DNA from: Ensifer canadensis
GTDB lineage: Bacteria > Pseudomonadota > Alphaproteobacteria > Rhizobiales > Rhizobiaceae
Length of the DNA: 64,000 nt
Direction of reading: 5' to 3'
Assembly (NCBI RefSeq): GCF_017488845.2
Contig: NZ_CP083371.1
Location: 930,001-994,000, forward strand
Shown here: in pieces, positions 36,063 to 44,207 of the stretch
Numbering within the stretch: the stretch's first letter is position 1
How the letters are laid out: each line of letters starts with the position of its first letter
Notes under the pieces: generated by a model
Database searches by the model: none
The model's input: the letters and a program-made list of their open reading frames with translations, nothing else
What the model was told of the DNA's origin: nothing
Position numbers and translations under genes: made by a program

Positions 36063-36832
36063 GAGAAGACCGCCTTTCCGATGACCGGGGTGGAGGGGAC
36101 TGCCATGTCTCTCGGTTCGAGCATGCCGGCTTCAAAAGCCAGCCGACCGGCCTCGATCGCCTTGGCAAAACCCGATGCCATCAAGGCCGGATTTCCGGCA
36201 CCGGCCACCGCCGTATTCAGGAGCACGGCATCGAAACCGAGCTCCATCACCGTCGTTGCATGCGAAGGGCGGCCGATGCCCGCATCGACAATCAGAGGCA
36301 CGTCCGGGAAGTGTGCGCGCATCGACCTCAAGGCGGACAGGTTTTGTGGCCCCATGGCACTGCCGATCGGAGCACACCAGGGCATCAACACGCGGCAGCC
36401 AGCCTCCAGCAGGCGCTCGGCAACGACCAGATCGTCGGTCGTATAGGGAAAGATCTCGAAGCCTTCGTTTGAAAGGATCTGTGCGGCTTCGACCAGCGCG
36501 AACACATCCGGCTGCAATGTGTCGTGATTGCCGATCACTTCGAGCTTGATCCAGTTCGTCTCGAAAACCTCGCGCGCCATCTTAGCAGTGAGCACCGCCT
36601 CCTTGGTGGTGTGGCAGCCGGCGGTGTTCGGCAGTATTTTCGTCCCGAGCTCGCGGATCAGTTCGAAAAACGCACCTCCGGCTTTGCCGCCGGCCGTCTC
36701 TCTCCTCAACGAGACCGTGATGATTTGTGTCCCTGAAGCCCGCACTGCGTCCGAAAGCACGGCTGGAGATGGATAGCCCGCTGTGCCCAGGAGCAGTCGG
36801 GAGGTGATTTCCGTGTCGTAGACTTGCAGCAT
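36059..36832 (-). CDS. thiG: Thiazole synthase
   Basis: The 257-residue barrel has the Schiff-base lysine in [40 protein letters not shown] before it, and [20 protein letters not shown] and [12 protein letters not shown] after it, all ThiG hallmarks. It builds the thiazole from deoxyxylulose phosphate, dehydroglycine and ThiS thiocarboxylate. The order thiO-thiS-thiG-thiE is that of rhizobial plasmids. Confidence 0.95.
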   Translation of the reverse strand: MLQVYDTEITSRLLLGTAGYPSPAVLSDAVRASGTQIITVSLRRETAGGKAGGAFFELIRELGTKILPNTAGCHTTKEAVLTAKMAREVFETNWIKLEVIGNHDTLQPDVFALVEAAQILSNEGFEIFPYTTDDLVVAERLLEAGCRVLMPWCAPIGSAMGPQNLSALRSMRAHFPDVPLIVDAGIGRPSHATTVMELGFDAVLLNTAVAGAGNPALMASGFAKAIEAGRLAFEAGMLEPRDMAVPSTPVIGKAVFS

Positions 36833-36834
36833 GG

Positions 36835-37032
36835 TCAGCCACCTTTCATCGGCGAGAGAATTTCGATGCGATCATGATCGCGTAAGCGCCATCGATCGCG
36901 GTCGGCCGCGTGAACGAGTTCGCCGTTGACAGCGGTCGCCAGCCAGCTTCCTTCGTAGTCGAGTGCAGCCATCAGTTCGGCGAGCGTCGAGCAGGCGACC
37001 TCGTGCTCTTCGCCATTGACGTTAAGGTTCAT
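36835..37032 (-). CDS. thiS: ThiS sulfur carrier
   Basis: The 65-residue ubiquitin-like protein begins [20 protein letters not shown] and ends in the required Gly-Gly ([11 protein letters not shown]). Its C-terminal glycine is adenylated and thiocarboxylated, usually by ThiF, which is not in this window. Its start lies inside the thiO coding sequence (overlap 11 bases). A start three bases earlier (Met-Met) is equally possible. Confidence 0.93.
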   Translation of the reverse strand: MNLNVNGEEHEVACSTLAELMAALDYEGSWLATAVNGELVHAADRDRWRLRDHDRIEILSPMKGG

Positions 37033-38017
37033 CATAGAACTCCGATCTGTGGTCCGGGTTGAGCAGAAGTTCGGCAACGTCGTGCGCAAGAGCCGGCGAG
37101 AGCAGGAAACCATGCCGATACATACCGTTCACGGAATAGATCGAACCGCTTTTCGTGATCCTTGGCAGATTGTCGGGGTAGGCGGGGCGAATGCCAGTTC
37201 CGGTTTCGGTGATCTGCGCTTCGCCGAAGGCCGGGTGCAGGGCGTAGGCTGCGTTTAAGAGCTCCATCAGCGACCGTGCAGTGATAGGACCGGACAATTC
37301 GCTCTCTATCATTGTTGCCCCGACCATGAAGACGCCCTGGCGGCGTGGAACGACATAGACGGGGTGTCGAGGATGCAGGAAGCGCACTGGACGCGACAGT
37401 TGAATGTCGCCGGTGCGCAGATAGAGCATCTCGCCACGCACGCCCCGCAGTGCCGCGTCATCCGGGAGCCTGGCAGGGCCTGTGCAGTCAATATGCGAAT
37501 CGACACGGCGATCGACGGTGGCATCGGTCGCCTGGCCGAAATGAAAACGCACCCCCATGGCGATTAATGTGTCATGGAGTGAAGACAGCGCCTCTCTCGG
37601 ATCGAGATGCGCTTCCCTCGGGAAGTAGAGTGCACGAGAGAAACGGCCGGCGAGATCTGGTTCCAGTTCGGCTATCTGGTCTGCATCAAGCCGTCTGTGC
37701 CCTTTGGTTCGCGCCGCGAAGCGATCGAGCTCGCGTGTATCGCGCGCGGCGGCGACGACAAGTGTCCCCTCTTGCACGACCTCATCGGGCAGCGCCGTCT
37801 TCCACCACTCGATGGCTGTCGCGCCGACGCGTTCGACTTTCTCGTCGGCACTTTCGCGCTCACACCAGGGCGCCAGCATGCCGCCGGCAAACCAGGATGC
37901 GCCGGCGCCAATCCGTTTTGAACGTTCGAAGACGTAGACCTCAATGCCGCGTCGCGCCAGTTCGTATGCGGTGACAAGGCCGACGACACCTGCTCCGTTG
38001 ATCAGCACCCGCCTCAT
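37022..38017 (-). CDS. thiO: Glycine oxidase ThiO
   Basis: The Met at 38017 is chosen because it begins the FAD motif MRRVLINGAGVVGLVTAYEL and because its ATG overlaps the stop of a short upstream frame (ATGA). The 331-residue flavoenzyme has FERSKRIGAGASWFAGGMLAP and a C-terminal GIRPAYPDNLPRI, typical of ThiO. It oxidises glycine to dehydroglycine for the thiazole ring. It is the first true enzyme gene of the operon. Confidence 0.93.
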   Translation of the reverse strand: MRRVLINGAGVVGLVTAYELARRGIEVYVFERSKRIGAGASWFAGGMLAPWCERESADEKVERVGATAIEWWKTALPDEVVQEGTLVVAAARDTRELDRFAARTKGHRRLDADQIAELEPDLAGRFSRALYFPREAHLDPREALSSLHDTLIAMGVRFHFGQATDATVDRRVDSHIDCTGPARLPDDAALRGVRGEMLYLRTGDIQLSRPVRFLHPRHPVYVVPRRQGVFMVGATMIESELSGPITARSLMELLNAAYALHPAFGEAQITETGTGIRPAYPDNLPRITKSGSIYSVNGMYRHGFLLSPALAHDVAELLLNPDHRSEFYDEP

Positions 38018-38148
38018 TTGGCAGCCGTTCGAGCTGTTACCTGGCCGGAGCTGTAGGGCCATTCATCCATGCGCCGCACCGCTAACGGGCGTCGATGTTG
38101 CCGTCTATGTCCGCGGTTTGGCTCGTGTACGACATCTGAAAAAACCAT
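38014..38148 (-). CDS. 44-aa leader ORF between the riboswitch and thiO
   Basis: ATG at 38148 has TTGGAG about 7 bases upstream, the very ribosome site that the riboswitch hairpin can hide. The product MVFSDVVHEPNRGHRRQHRR... is arginine-rich and ends in a TGA that overlaps the thiO ATG. In rhizobia thiC normally occupies this place, so the frame probably joins the ribosome site of lost thiC to thiO. Its peptide has no likeness to ThiC. Confidence 0.5.
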   Translation of the reverse strand: MVFSDVVHEPNRGHRRQHRRPLAVRRMDEWPYSSGQVTARTAAK

Positions 38149-38255
38149 TGGTCGGCTCCAACCTTGACGTTTGGAGACCCAGATCTTGGCGCTGGAAAGA
38201 TAGAGACACGTCCACGCGATCGCAAAGGAGCTGTCGCAACTGCCGTCGTTCCCAC

Positions 38256-38367
38256 CGTCCCTACGCCAGCATGAACTGGATCAGGTTCAACGGGTCATTG
38301 CGCTGCGGTCGAAGGAGCCGATCCGCCCAGCAATATCTCAGCCCCTTGTCGGGACTCCCCTGGTGAA
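38256..38367 (-). promoter_or_regulatory. TPP riboswitch controlling thiOSGE
   Basis: On the minus strand: CCAGGGGAGTCCC, GGGGCTGAGA, ACCCGTTGAACCTGATCCAG and TGCTGGCGTAGGGA, the full set of thi-box helices. About 100 bases later CTCCAA and TTGGAG can pair to hide the ribosome site of the leader ORF. This is the translational-control design known for rhizobial thiC leaders. High TPP should shut down thiOSGE through coupling. Confidence 0.92.
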
Positions 38368-38492
38368 TGAACCGAGTTGAACGGCCAATGCCGTGCTTTG
38401 TCAAGCGTTGTTAGTTCATTCCCAACGGGGCTAGAAAGTCATCCGCATGCCTTAGAGCACATCTCAACGCGTATCGCGCTGAGAGGAGCAAC

Positions 38493-38560
38493 ATGAGCCG
38501 GCGCATCAATGCGGCGGGCCTCGCACTCGTTTAGCGGCGGGAAGGCATCAAGGAGCATGC
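38493..38560 (+). pseudogene. Phage-type lysozyme N-terminal remnant
   Basis: MSRRINAAGLALV then TAG, then in frame RREGIKEHA. The ribosome site GAGAGGAG is still good. It is the copy-B counterpart of 4345 with the same stop position but a different stop codon (TAG against TAA). Confidence 0.65.
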
Positions 38561-38562
38561 GT

Positions 38563-38859
38563 TTAGTAGAAAAGGCGCTGCAGCGTGAGTTTTGCTCTCA
38601 GGCAAGTGGAGGCATCGTCTGCCACACTACAATCAATGTCTCGAATGTTCTCAAGCGATTCCTTTCTCGCTTCTTCATTGATGTCGCTCAGAGACCTTTC
38701 ATGGTTGGTGCCGTCCCTGGAAGTGACAGTACACACATTTCCCAAGCACACCGTCGTGTCCGCCTGCGCGGGCGCGCCCGAGGCGATGAGAGCCACGGCG
38801 ATCAACGTGCTCATGCAGTTCGACCATTTCTCCTCGGTAGGGCGCCGTCCTGCATCCAT
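38563..38859 (-). CDS. Small secreted cysteine-containing protein, copy B
   Basis: Start at 38859 (GGGGGA upstream) gives 98 residues; Met at 38814 would give 83. Signal peptide core LIAVALIASGAPAQA, then DTTVCLGNVCTVTSRDGTN and [32 protein letters not shown]. It differs from the 4422-4718 protein at a handful of positions, mostly in the signal peptide. The mature parts are almost identical, so selection has kept the secreted domain. Confidence 0.75.
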   Translation of the reverse strand: MDAGRRPTEEKWSNCMSTLIAVALIASGAPAQADTTVCLGNVCTVTSRDGTNHERSLSDINEEARKESLENIRDIDCSVADDASTCLRAKLTLQRLFY

Positions 38860-39323
38860 GAGAGTCCCCCGTTTTGAGTGGTTCACGGTGCAAGCCCGGT
38901 CGGAAAATGGCCAGCACCCAGTAAAAAGGAAATCCGAATGGCGCCATATCTGTGCAGAAAATTCGCTCGGCCGCGAAAGGGCGGTCAATGCAAGCAACTT
39001 CACCTCCGTCATGGTCGCGCTCGATCGCTATGGCGACATGTTTGGTCTCGATAAGTCACGCCGCCTGCTGCTCGCAGCTGGGACATGAACGTGCCGATTC
39101 GATCGCGAGGTCTGGGGACCGACGCCGGCGCTGAATTAACGAGCACATGCATATCAGATCGGGCCTCGGATCCGGAATATTTTCAGCTGTCTCTGGGGCA
39201 TCTCGATGACGGCGTGGCCGTTGCGCGGCCACGCCGACCGGAGTATGCTTGGCGTAGTGTGATCCCAGTCGAGGGCCGAGAGTGGGGCAGCGCGTCACTC
39301 TGCGGTGTTGAGCAACACATCGC

Positions 39324-39593
39324 CTAGTGCAGCATACTGGTCGGTTGCTGTTCGCTCTGAATTCGACGTGTTGGGCTCGCCCGCCTACAGAACCAGCGAC
39401 CGCACTCTGTTAACGCCAACTCATCCGTATTGCCGAACCTAAATTCATCCATCAGGAATTTTGCGAGGCGGCCAGCGCGGATGTCTTGGCGCGGGATCCT
39501 CGTTTCGAAGCAAATGCGATCGAATATCCTTTGAAGTGTATCGAGCTGTTCGGGTGCGAGTTCAAAACCTGACTGGTCAAAGTGAATAGCCAT
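39324..39593 (-). CDS. Hypothetical protein, 89 aa
   Basis: ATG at 39593 with GGGAGG 6 bases upstream. The product MAIHFDQSGFELAPEQLDTL has a helical first half (QRIFDRICFETRIP) and then RLAKFLMDEFRFGNTDELA. The last 30 residues (RWFCRRASPTRRIQSE...) are basic. It is a soluble small protein of the kind common on rhizobial replicons. Function unknown. Confidence 0.7.
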   Translation of the reverse strand: MAIHFDQSGFELAPEQLDTLQRIFDRICFETRIPRQDIRAGRLAKFLMDEFRFGNTDELALTECGRWFCRRASPTRRIQSEQQPTSMLH

Positions 39594-39951
39594 TTAGACC
39601 TCCCTTCTTGAGCTACCGCCTTCACCGAAGAGAGAAAGATAGCGAAATCTTTAATTGGCTCCAAGTGAGCAAAAGTTGAGATTTGCGTGCGTCGAACTGC
39701 TGCTGGTAGCGGGGAATCCGGCTCAGAGCCCACAGAGAAGCGGCGCTTATAAAAGGCGCCGCGGGGACGACAGCGGAAACGAGACGACTCCTTAGCCGCT
39801 CCTTTCCTTAAATGCGAATTGTTCTCGCCAATCATCAGATTTAGTTCGATATTTAGTCGTTGCTGAGATTGCTAGCGGTCTTCCCGCAGAGCCCTAAAAG
39901 AAGGCCGCTCTTTTCCAGTTGTCCCGCCGGGTCAGGCAGCCACCCTCCCAA
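39594..39951. other. No supportable gene
   Basis: Only short frames without ribosome sites. A small GC hairpin (GCGGCGC, TTATAAAAG, GCGCCGC) lies near 39743-39765 and may be a weak terminator or chance. Confidence 0.4.
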
Positions 39952-40152
39952 TTAACCAGCTATTTGTTTGAGCGCATCGTGGTCGTGGATGCCGCTTTGA
40001 AAAAGGCTGATCAGGTGCGCCGCGAGCGTAACGGCTTCATCGCTATCAAAGGCGAGGTGCCTTTCCTGAACCATTTCCCGGAAGACACATTCGATCTGCT
40101 TGAAGTCGTCAGGCGTTACAATCCCTGTGCGAGATCGAACCGCTTTACCCAT
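39952..40152 (-). CDS. Hypothetical protein, 66 aa
   Basis: MGKAVRSRTGIVTPDDFKQI starts the frame; the middle is helical (ECVFREMVQERHLAFDSD, EAVTLAAHLISLFQSGIHDH). Composition is protein-like and the length typical of small regulatory or plasmid proteins in rhizobia. No ribosome site is obvious. Family unknown. Confidence 0.5.
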   Translation of the reverse strand: MGKAVRSRTGIVTPDDFKQIECVFREMVQERHLAFDSDEAVTLAAHLISLFQSGIHDHDALKQIAG

Positions 40153-40384
40153 AGCCCTAATCCCAGCCAGCCCAGGGGAGAACAGGGCCGACGTTTGCCC
40201 CGCATAGAGTATGCGCCGTTGCTGGGGGGATTACACTGGAATCGTGGAGGGAGATCCAGACGGTCTTTGGGTTGGAGAGTAGCCAGACCGTCCGGAGCCC
40301 ACATTGGGTTGCCTCCACAATACACCAACGCTTATGCATTTAAAAACGCGTGCGGTAGGGCATTGTTCCGATTGCTAATGTATC

Positions 40385-40825
40385 GTGAATCTGTTCGGCG
40401 TGCGTGCCTTATGGCTCTGGCTAAAGTACCCGCCCACGGTTCTCGACCAAGGTGCCTGCGGCGATTGGGTAAAGCTGAAGTGCATCCAGAGCGACGGCTT
40501 TGTAGTCGTCGGATGTGAGCCATCGACGAAGGTGGCCGGCGCGATTTCGCGGTTGCTGCTTACGGCGAGGCGAGGCAACGAGCTGGTCTATGTATGCGGG
40601 GTCGGAACAGGCTTTACGGACAAAATGGCCCGCGACCTTCGCAAGCAATTGTCGGACATGCCGCCGGTCGCGCTCAAGCGCAAGAACGCGGTTTTCTGTG
40701 AGCCGGCATTTGTCGCCGAGATCACCTATACCGAGATCACCAGCGAAGGGAAGTTACGGCATCCATCGTTCGAAGGCCTGCGCGAGCTGGCCGAGAACGT
40801 GGATGTCTTCGAGCTCAAAAAATAG
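40385..40825 (+). pseudogene. ligD: ATP-dependent DNA ligase, C-terminal (OB-fold) fragment
   Basis: From about residue 23 the 146-residue frame matches the ligase OB-fold domain: GACGDWVKLKCIQSDGF, VVGCEPSTKVAGAISRLLL, ARRGNELVYVCGVGTGF and EGKLRHPSFEGLRE. The adenylation domain is missing, so it cannot ligate. It corresponds to the LigD-type ligases used in rhizobial end joining. It has a related scrap at 41632. Confidence 0.75.
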
Positions 40826-41043
40826 ACCGGGGAAGAGGGGCCTTGGAGCTGATACGTTGGGGCGCTCTTATAACTCGGGTGCGACAACAATGTTCCATCG
40901 CTGCGGTCGACAATCACCGTCGGTGTTTTGCACCCGGATCACGTTACCGTTGTTGTTGCTGCACTGCTTACAACGCATGCGTCGACCAGGTGCCACGATC
41001 GACAGAGTTGTGCCGAACCGTCGCGCCAGGCCGTGCCGATCGA

Positions 41044-41083
41044 GGTGATCCCGGAGCGCTGCTTTGCTTGGGGCAGGGGCGTG
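41044..41083. repeat. Short repeat shared with 52905-52943
   Basis: The 40 bases starting GGTGATCCCGGAGCGCTGC match 52905-52943 at all but a few positions. In both, the plus strand reads VIPERC(F/V)AWG(R/W)GV, so it is the conserved core of a broken protein gene. At 41044 the frame dissolves soon after. Confidence 0.5.
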
Positions 41084-41104
41084 CGCCCTGGGACCTCTAG
41101 CGAC

Positions 41105-41329
41105 CTAGAGGCCGCTCTGGACAATCGGCAGCCACAGACCTTCGGCGCAGCGCCAGCCGGTTAGTGGAATGTCGCACTTTCGGTCGAACTTGCCAATTGG
41201 CGCCTCGCGAACACAATTCACAGTCGAGCGAAATGGGTGTCCTGGGACCTGGAAGGTCGTCTGAGCATAGGAGGCGGTGCACGAAAAGTATGTGAGGATA
41301 ACTAGGGCGCATGCGATATAGTTCGGCAT
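41105..41329 (-). CDS. Small secreted protein with four cysteines, 74 aa
   Basis: ATG at 41329 preceded by GGAGAGG. Signal peptide MPNYIACALVILTYFSCTAS with cleavage after YA, then a mature part of about 52 residues: QTTFQVPGHPFRSTVNCVRE, FDRKCDIPLTGWRCAEG. Three cysteines in the mature part suggest one disulfide. It is alone. Function unknown. Confidence 0.7.
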   Translation of the reverse strand: MPNYIACALVILTYFSCTASYAQTTFQVPGHPFRSTVNCVREAPIGKFDRKCDIPLTGWRCAEGLWLPIVQSGL

Positions 41330-41631
41330 TGCGGGATCCTCTCCAATTTTAGAAGCTGCTAAAGTTACTTCAAAACGGAGCGATTTGCCCTTAGCCTTTT
41401 CGAACTAGCTCAGGCGGAGGGGACTCTTGTTCAAACATGGGAAGCTTCATTCCTTCCCATCCAGGATAATCCGCAACGTCCGGATCATATTTGCCGCATC
41501 GAGCAGGGCAGCCCTAATTTCTCCTTTACTCGGCTCTCGACAAAACCACGCTGGCACACCTCGTCGGGAACGTGTTGCCACCATGCTGCTAGAAAGGTGT
41601 CGTTCTGCAAACGGTTAAAGGGGGACCCGTC
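41330..41631. other. No supportable gene
   Basis: A 63-codon plus frame (41427-41618) lacks a ribosome site and a recognisable sequence. The region separates two pieces of phage- or ligase-derived debris. Confidence 0.35.
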
Positions 41632-41700
41632 ATGGAGCAGCGACGGGAAGCTCCGTCATCCGTCGTTCAAAGCGCGGCGCGAGCTGGCCGATCTTCGAGA
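41632..41700 (+). pseudogene. Second DNA ligase C-terminal scrap
   Basis: SSDGKLRHPSFKARRELADL resembles the TDGKLRHPSFEGLREL segment of the ligase remnant at 40385 and of LigD proteins. Only about 20 codons are recognisable. It shows that two ligase genes, or two copies of one, were lost here. Confidence 0.5.
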
Positions 41701-41810
41701 AAAAAATGGGCCCCTGCGGGAGGGGCTCGAGAGTTCGACAGCACGTGGCATGTCCGCAAAAAACGCGTCTCTCAGAGGATTGTTCCTCCCCCAGACAAGC
41801 CTTGCAGGCG

Positions 41811-42257
41811 CTATCGACGTGGGCCAACATTGGGCGCCTTGTAGATCGACGGCCCCATGCCCCGATACTCGGGTTGAAGGAACGTGAATTCGTAGCTCCG
41901 GGTCAATGCTTCGACCAGCGCATTGACGATGGCTGTACGGGCGAACTCTTTCCTGTTGGCGTCAATGGCGACGAGGTCTTTCGCCACTGCCTCGGGCAGC
42001 TTCCAAAGCTCGGCCTCGACGAGCGCGACAACTTCGGCATCGTCGACCGCAGTCCCGGCGCGCTCGATACGGTGGTTGATGCGGATATGCCTGACGAGTT
42101 CCTCAGCAATTGAGCGGGCGCTGTCTTGTTCGCGGCGGCGCGAAACGCCTGTTCCTGCGAAGCGGCGTTTGGTCGATTGGTCTATCACCGCCAGATGGAT
42201 GGCGACGAATGAGGATAGCTTGGCGTGGTCCGTCACTTGCTGAACTCCAGATAGCAT
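41811..42257 (-). CDS. Hypothetical protein, 148 aa
   Basis: The frame starts MLSGVQQVTDHAKLSSFVAI. A long helical middle follows (ARSIAEELVRHIRINHRIER, DDAEVVALVEAELWKLPEAV) and it ends TFLQPEYRGMGPSIYKAP. It is soluble and acidic. The composition and codon periodicity look genuine, but no domain is recognised and the start is uncertain; an internal start is possible. Confidence 0.55.
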   Translation of the reverse strand: MLSGVQQVTDHAKLSSFVAIHLAVIDQSTKRRFAGTGVSRRREQDSARSIAEELVRHIRINHRIERAGTAVDDAEVVALVEAELWKLPEAVAKDLVAIDANRKEFARTAIVNALVEALTRSYEFTFLQPEYRGMGPSIYKAPNVGPRR

Positions 42258-42331
42258 TCTTCAGTGCCCGATCGTCGATCGGGGCGAGTTGTGCCGCATG
42301 TCTGAGATTGGCGCCCACCTAGCGCCGGGGG

Positions 42332-42505
42332 TCAGGATCGCTTGGCCGGTGGCCATTCGATCTTGTGTTCGAAGCAATACCAGTTTGGCGCCGACCGTCC
42401 GTGGGCATAGCCGAAGCCGCCCCACTTCATGCAGCAGGGAGGTTCGCACAGATGCTCGGCCAGGCTGCTTTCCGCTCTCTTGGTAGCGCCAACCTCGTCG
42501 CTCAT
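42332..42505 (-). CDS. Small zinc-finger-like protein, paralogue 1
   Basis: The Met at 42505 gives 57 residues: MSDEVGATKRAESSLAEHLC, EPPCCMKWGGFGYAHGRSAP, NWYCFEHKIEWPP. Cys-x4-Cys followed by Cys-x2-His is a treble-clef-like zinc-binding pattern. A paralogue with the same first ten residues but one change lies at 54641-54793. Probably a nucleic acid- or protein-binding helper. Function unknown. Confidence 0.65.
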   Translation of the reverse strand: MSDEVGATKRAESSLAEHLCEPPCCMKWGGFGYAHGRSAPNWYCFEHKIEWPPAKRS

Positions 42506-42559
42506 GCTCAATGCCTTCTGAGTAAGCTGTTCTACAAATGTTCTCATTAGGGCAGAGAG

Positions 42560-42844
42560 TCAACGACCAGATTTGGGGAGGCTCTCCGCATAACTCAAAA
42601 AGGGGAGCGCTGAATCGCGGAGCTCAATAGACCATTCGAAGCCGGTAGGTGGCTCGCAATTATCCCAACCACCAAACTCATTCATTTGCTGCCATCGACC
42701 CTTCTTGCCGTGTCGAAATTCCTCGCTATTCGATTTGTAGATTTTGAACCGATAGGGGCGCACGACGCGGACAAAGATTACGGATCCATCCTCCGGCATG
42801 TCGCCTTTTCGCCATGTGGTGCCGGGCATTTTGATAGCCTCCAC
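42560..42844 (-). CDS. Hypothetical protein, 94 aa
   Basis: MEAIKMPGTTWRKGDMPEDG begins the frame, followed by beta-rich segments SVIFVRVVRPYRFKIYKSNS and a tryptophan-rich part GRWQQMNEFGGWDNCEPPTG, FEWSIEL. It looks like a small beta protein of phage or plasmid type. The start may be the second Met. Stands 4 bases downstream of the next gene on the same strand, so the two are likely co-transcribed. Confidence 0.65.
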   Translation of the reverse strand: MEAIKMPGTTWRKGDMPEDGSVIFVRVVRPYRFKIYKSNSEEFRHGKKGRWQQMNEFGGWDNCEPPTGFEWSIELRDSALPFLSYAESLPKSGR

Positions 42845-42848
42845 CCAA

Positions 42849-43094
42849 TCAATGCGGCTTTGGGGCTATCAGCACGACGCCGGCGCCAAGCTCAAACATT
42901 TCTGCCTCAGCATTGATCGAGAGATAGTGGTTTTCGGCCAGTTCGATCAACGCTGATGAGGCCTCTTCGGGCGACCATCCTGCTGCCTCGATCCTTTCGA
43001 TCAAAAACTGGAATTCATCAGTGATCGCCTCCTGACATTGCAGGTCACGATCGGGGTGAGATTTCGGATGTCTAGGCCCGGCGATTTTCGGCAT
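42849..43094 (-). CDS. Hypothetical protein, 81 aa
   Basis: The ATG at 43094 has an excellent AGGAGG ribosome site 7 bases upstream, so the earlier start at 43142 is rejected. The product MPKIAGPRHPKSHPDRDLQC contains a helical middle EFQFLIERIEAAGWSPEEAS and SALIELAENHYLSINAEAEM. Small, soluble, unknown. First gene of a likely pair with 42560. Confidence 0.75.
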   Translation of the reverse strand: MPKIAGPRHPKSHPDRDLQCQEAITDEFQFLIERIEAAGWSPEEASSALIELAENHYLSINAEAEMFELGAGVVLIAPKPH

Positions 43095-43149
43095 GGCGTT
43101 TCCTCCTGCAGAAGATGTTAGGGCGGTCATTTCTTTCTGCAAGGCTTCG

Positions 43150-43416
43150 CTAATTTAACGACTCGCCTTCGATCTTAACGCGCCTGTCAGTCCAGCCGCG
43201 CCGATAGGCCTCGTCGAGCACGTCGCGCCACATGTCGTCATCGGTCCTGTTGACCCAATTTGCTTGAGCAAGCAGGAAGACGGCCAGCAGGTAAACCTCA
43301 CGAAGCTCGTCGACGCCCAGACGGTGACGCCGTACATGCAGGCCCACTACGGCACGGGTGACTGCCAGTCGGAAACGGAACCGACGCGAACCATCACGAA
43401 GGACCGTGATGGTCAT
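43150..43416 (-). CDS. Doubtful hypothetical protein, 88 aa
   Basis: The last third (DDDMWRDVLDEAYRRGWTDR, RVKIEGESLN) looks like a real protein. The first two thirds run antisense to the methyltransferase remnant on the plus strand and are arginine/valine-rich. It may be the surviving tail of an older gene fused to chance sequence. Confidence 0.3.
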   Translation of the reverse strand: MTITVLRDGSRRFRFRLAVTRAVVGLHVRRHRLGVDELREVYLLAVFLLAQANWVNRTDDDMWRDVLDEAYRRGWTDRRVKIEGESLN

Positions 43417-43785
43417 GTCGAGGCGACCGTCACTGCGCCGCCGTTCACGCTACGGTAGGCTGAGCGGGCTCGCGAGGTCGCCAATTTCATGCGGGCACAC
43501 GGGCTTTCGGGACGATCGCGAGTTCGTCACGGTCGAGGTCTCGGGCGCTACCTTCGTCATCGTCGATATCGCCATGCGGATGCTGACGCCGCGGGAGGGG
43601 CCTTCCCACCGGATTGCGTCCTCGCCGGTGCTCATGACTATCAGGCTTGGGGTCGGTCTGGCGCTTGTTTTCCAAATCCGTGCAGGTGTCCTGCGTCGGC
43701 AACTCCGTGTCGCCCCCGGTCGCGTGCGCGCTCGTCCCCGCGCATTGCGCTGTACCTGGCAGTGCAGAAGGGCGCCGCATGAAAA
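43264..43785 (+). pseudogene. C5-cytosine DNA methyltransferase, C-terminal remnant
   Basis: Three frames in turn give the target-recognition and C-terminal part of a phage-type Dcm enzyme: YMQAHYGTGDCQSETEPTRT and TKDRDGHVEA; then EVANFMRAHG with DDREFVTVEVSGATFVIVDI and AMRMLTPREG; and finally QVSCVGNSVSPPVACALV, the end motif with GNSVSPP. The catalytic PCQ motif is missing. At least two frameshifts make it dead. Confidence 0.75.
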
Positions 43786-43970
43786 TCACCTACGCCGAAC
43801 TCATTGAATAGGCCGAAGCACAAAAGCGCCAGAAGTTCACTGGTTGGATGACCAGGCTCGCGCTCCAAGTTCCCGCGCCCCGACGCTGAGATAGAAAACA
43901 AGATGCGGGACATCGCCATGCTCGACGCCGTCAGCAGCATCTTCAAGGCGAGGGCGGCTGCATGACGATG

Positions 43971-44144
43971 CTATTTCAGGTGCTTTGGCGGCTTGTCATT
44001 TTCATCCGGATTCGGGTTGGGAATCTCGTCGGGAAGGACGTCAGGCTCGGGTTCCTCAATCGGTGGCTGAGGCAGGTCCGGCGGCAGGCCTGGCGGCAGC
44101 TCTGGAGGGGGCTTTGGGATCGGTTCCGTAGGTATCGTGCTCAT
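43971..44144 (-). CDS. Proline-rich acidic small protein, 57 aa
   Basis: ATG at 44144 with AAAGGAG 6 bases upstream, an excellent site. MSTIPTEPIPKPPPELPPGL continues with PxLP and PEPD repeats and ends DENDKPPKHLK. About a third of residues are proline, so it is unstructured and may be a linker or binding peptide. It is too short for a domain. Function unknown. Confidence 0.65.
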   Translation of the reverse strand: MSTIPTEPIPKPPPELPPGLPPDLPQPPIEEPEPDVLPDEIPNPNPDENDKPPKHLK

Positions 44145-44207
44145 GGTGGACTCCTTTCGGAGGCCAACTAATCCCGCGCCGTTTTTGTTCCGCGAGGGAG
44201 ACGAAGC

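Larger units (their letters stand above)
38156..39030. repeat. Large duplicated block, copy B
   Basis: Direct copy of 3706-4890, shorter by about 360 bases in the middle. It contains the active-looking TPP riboswitch, the lysozyme remnant and the secreted protein gene. Since the thi operon is attached here, this is more likely the original arrangement. Confidence 0.9.
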
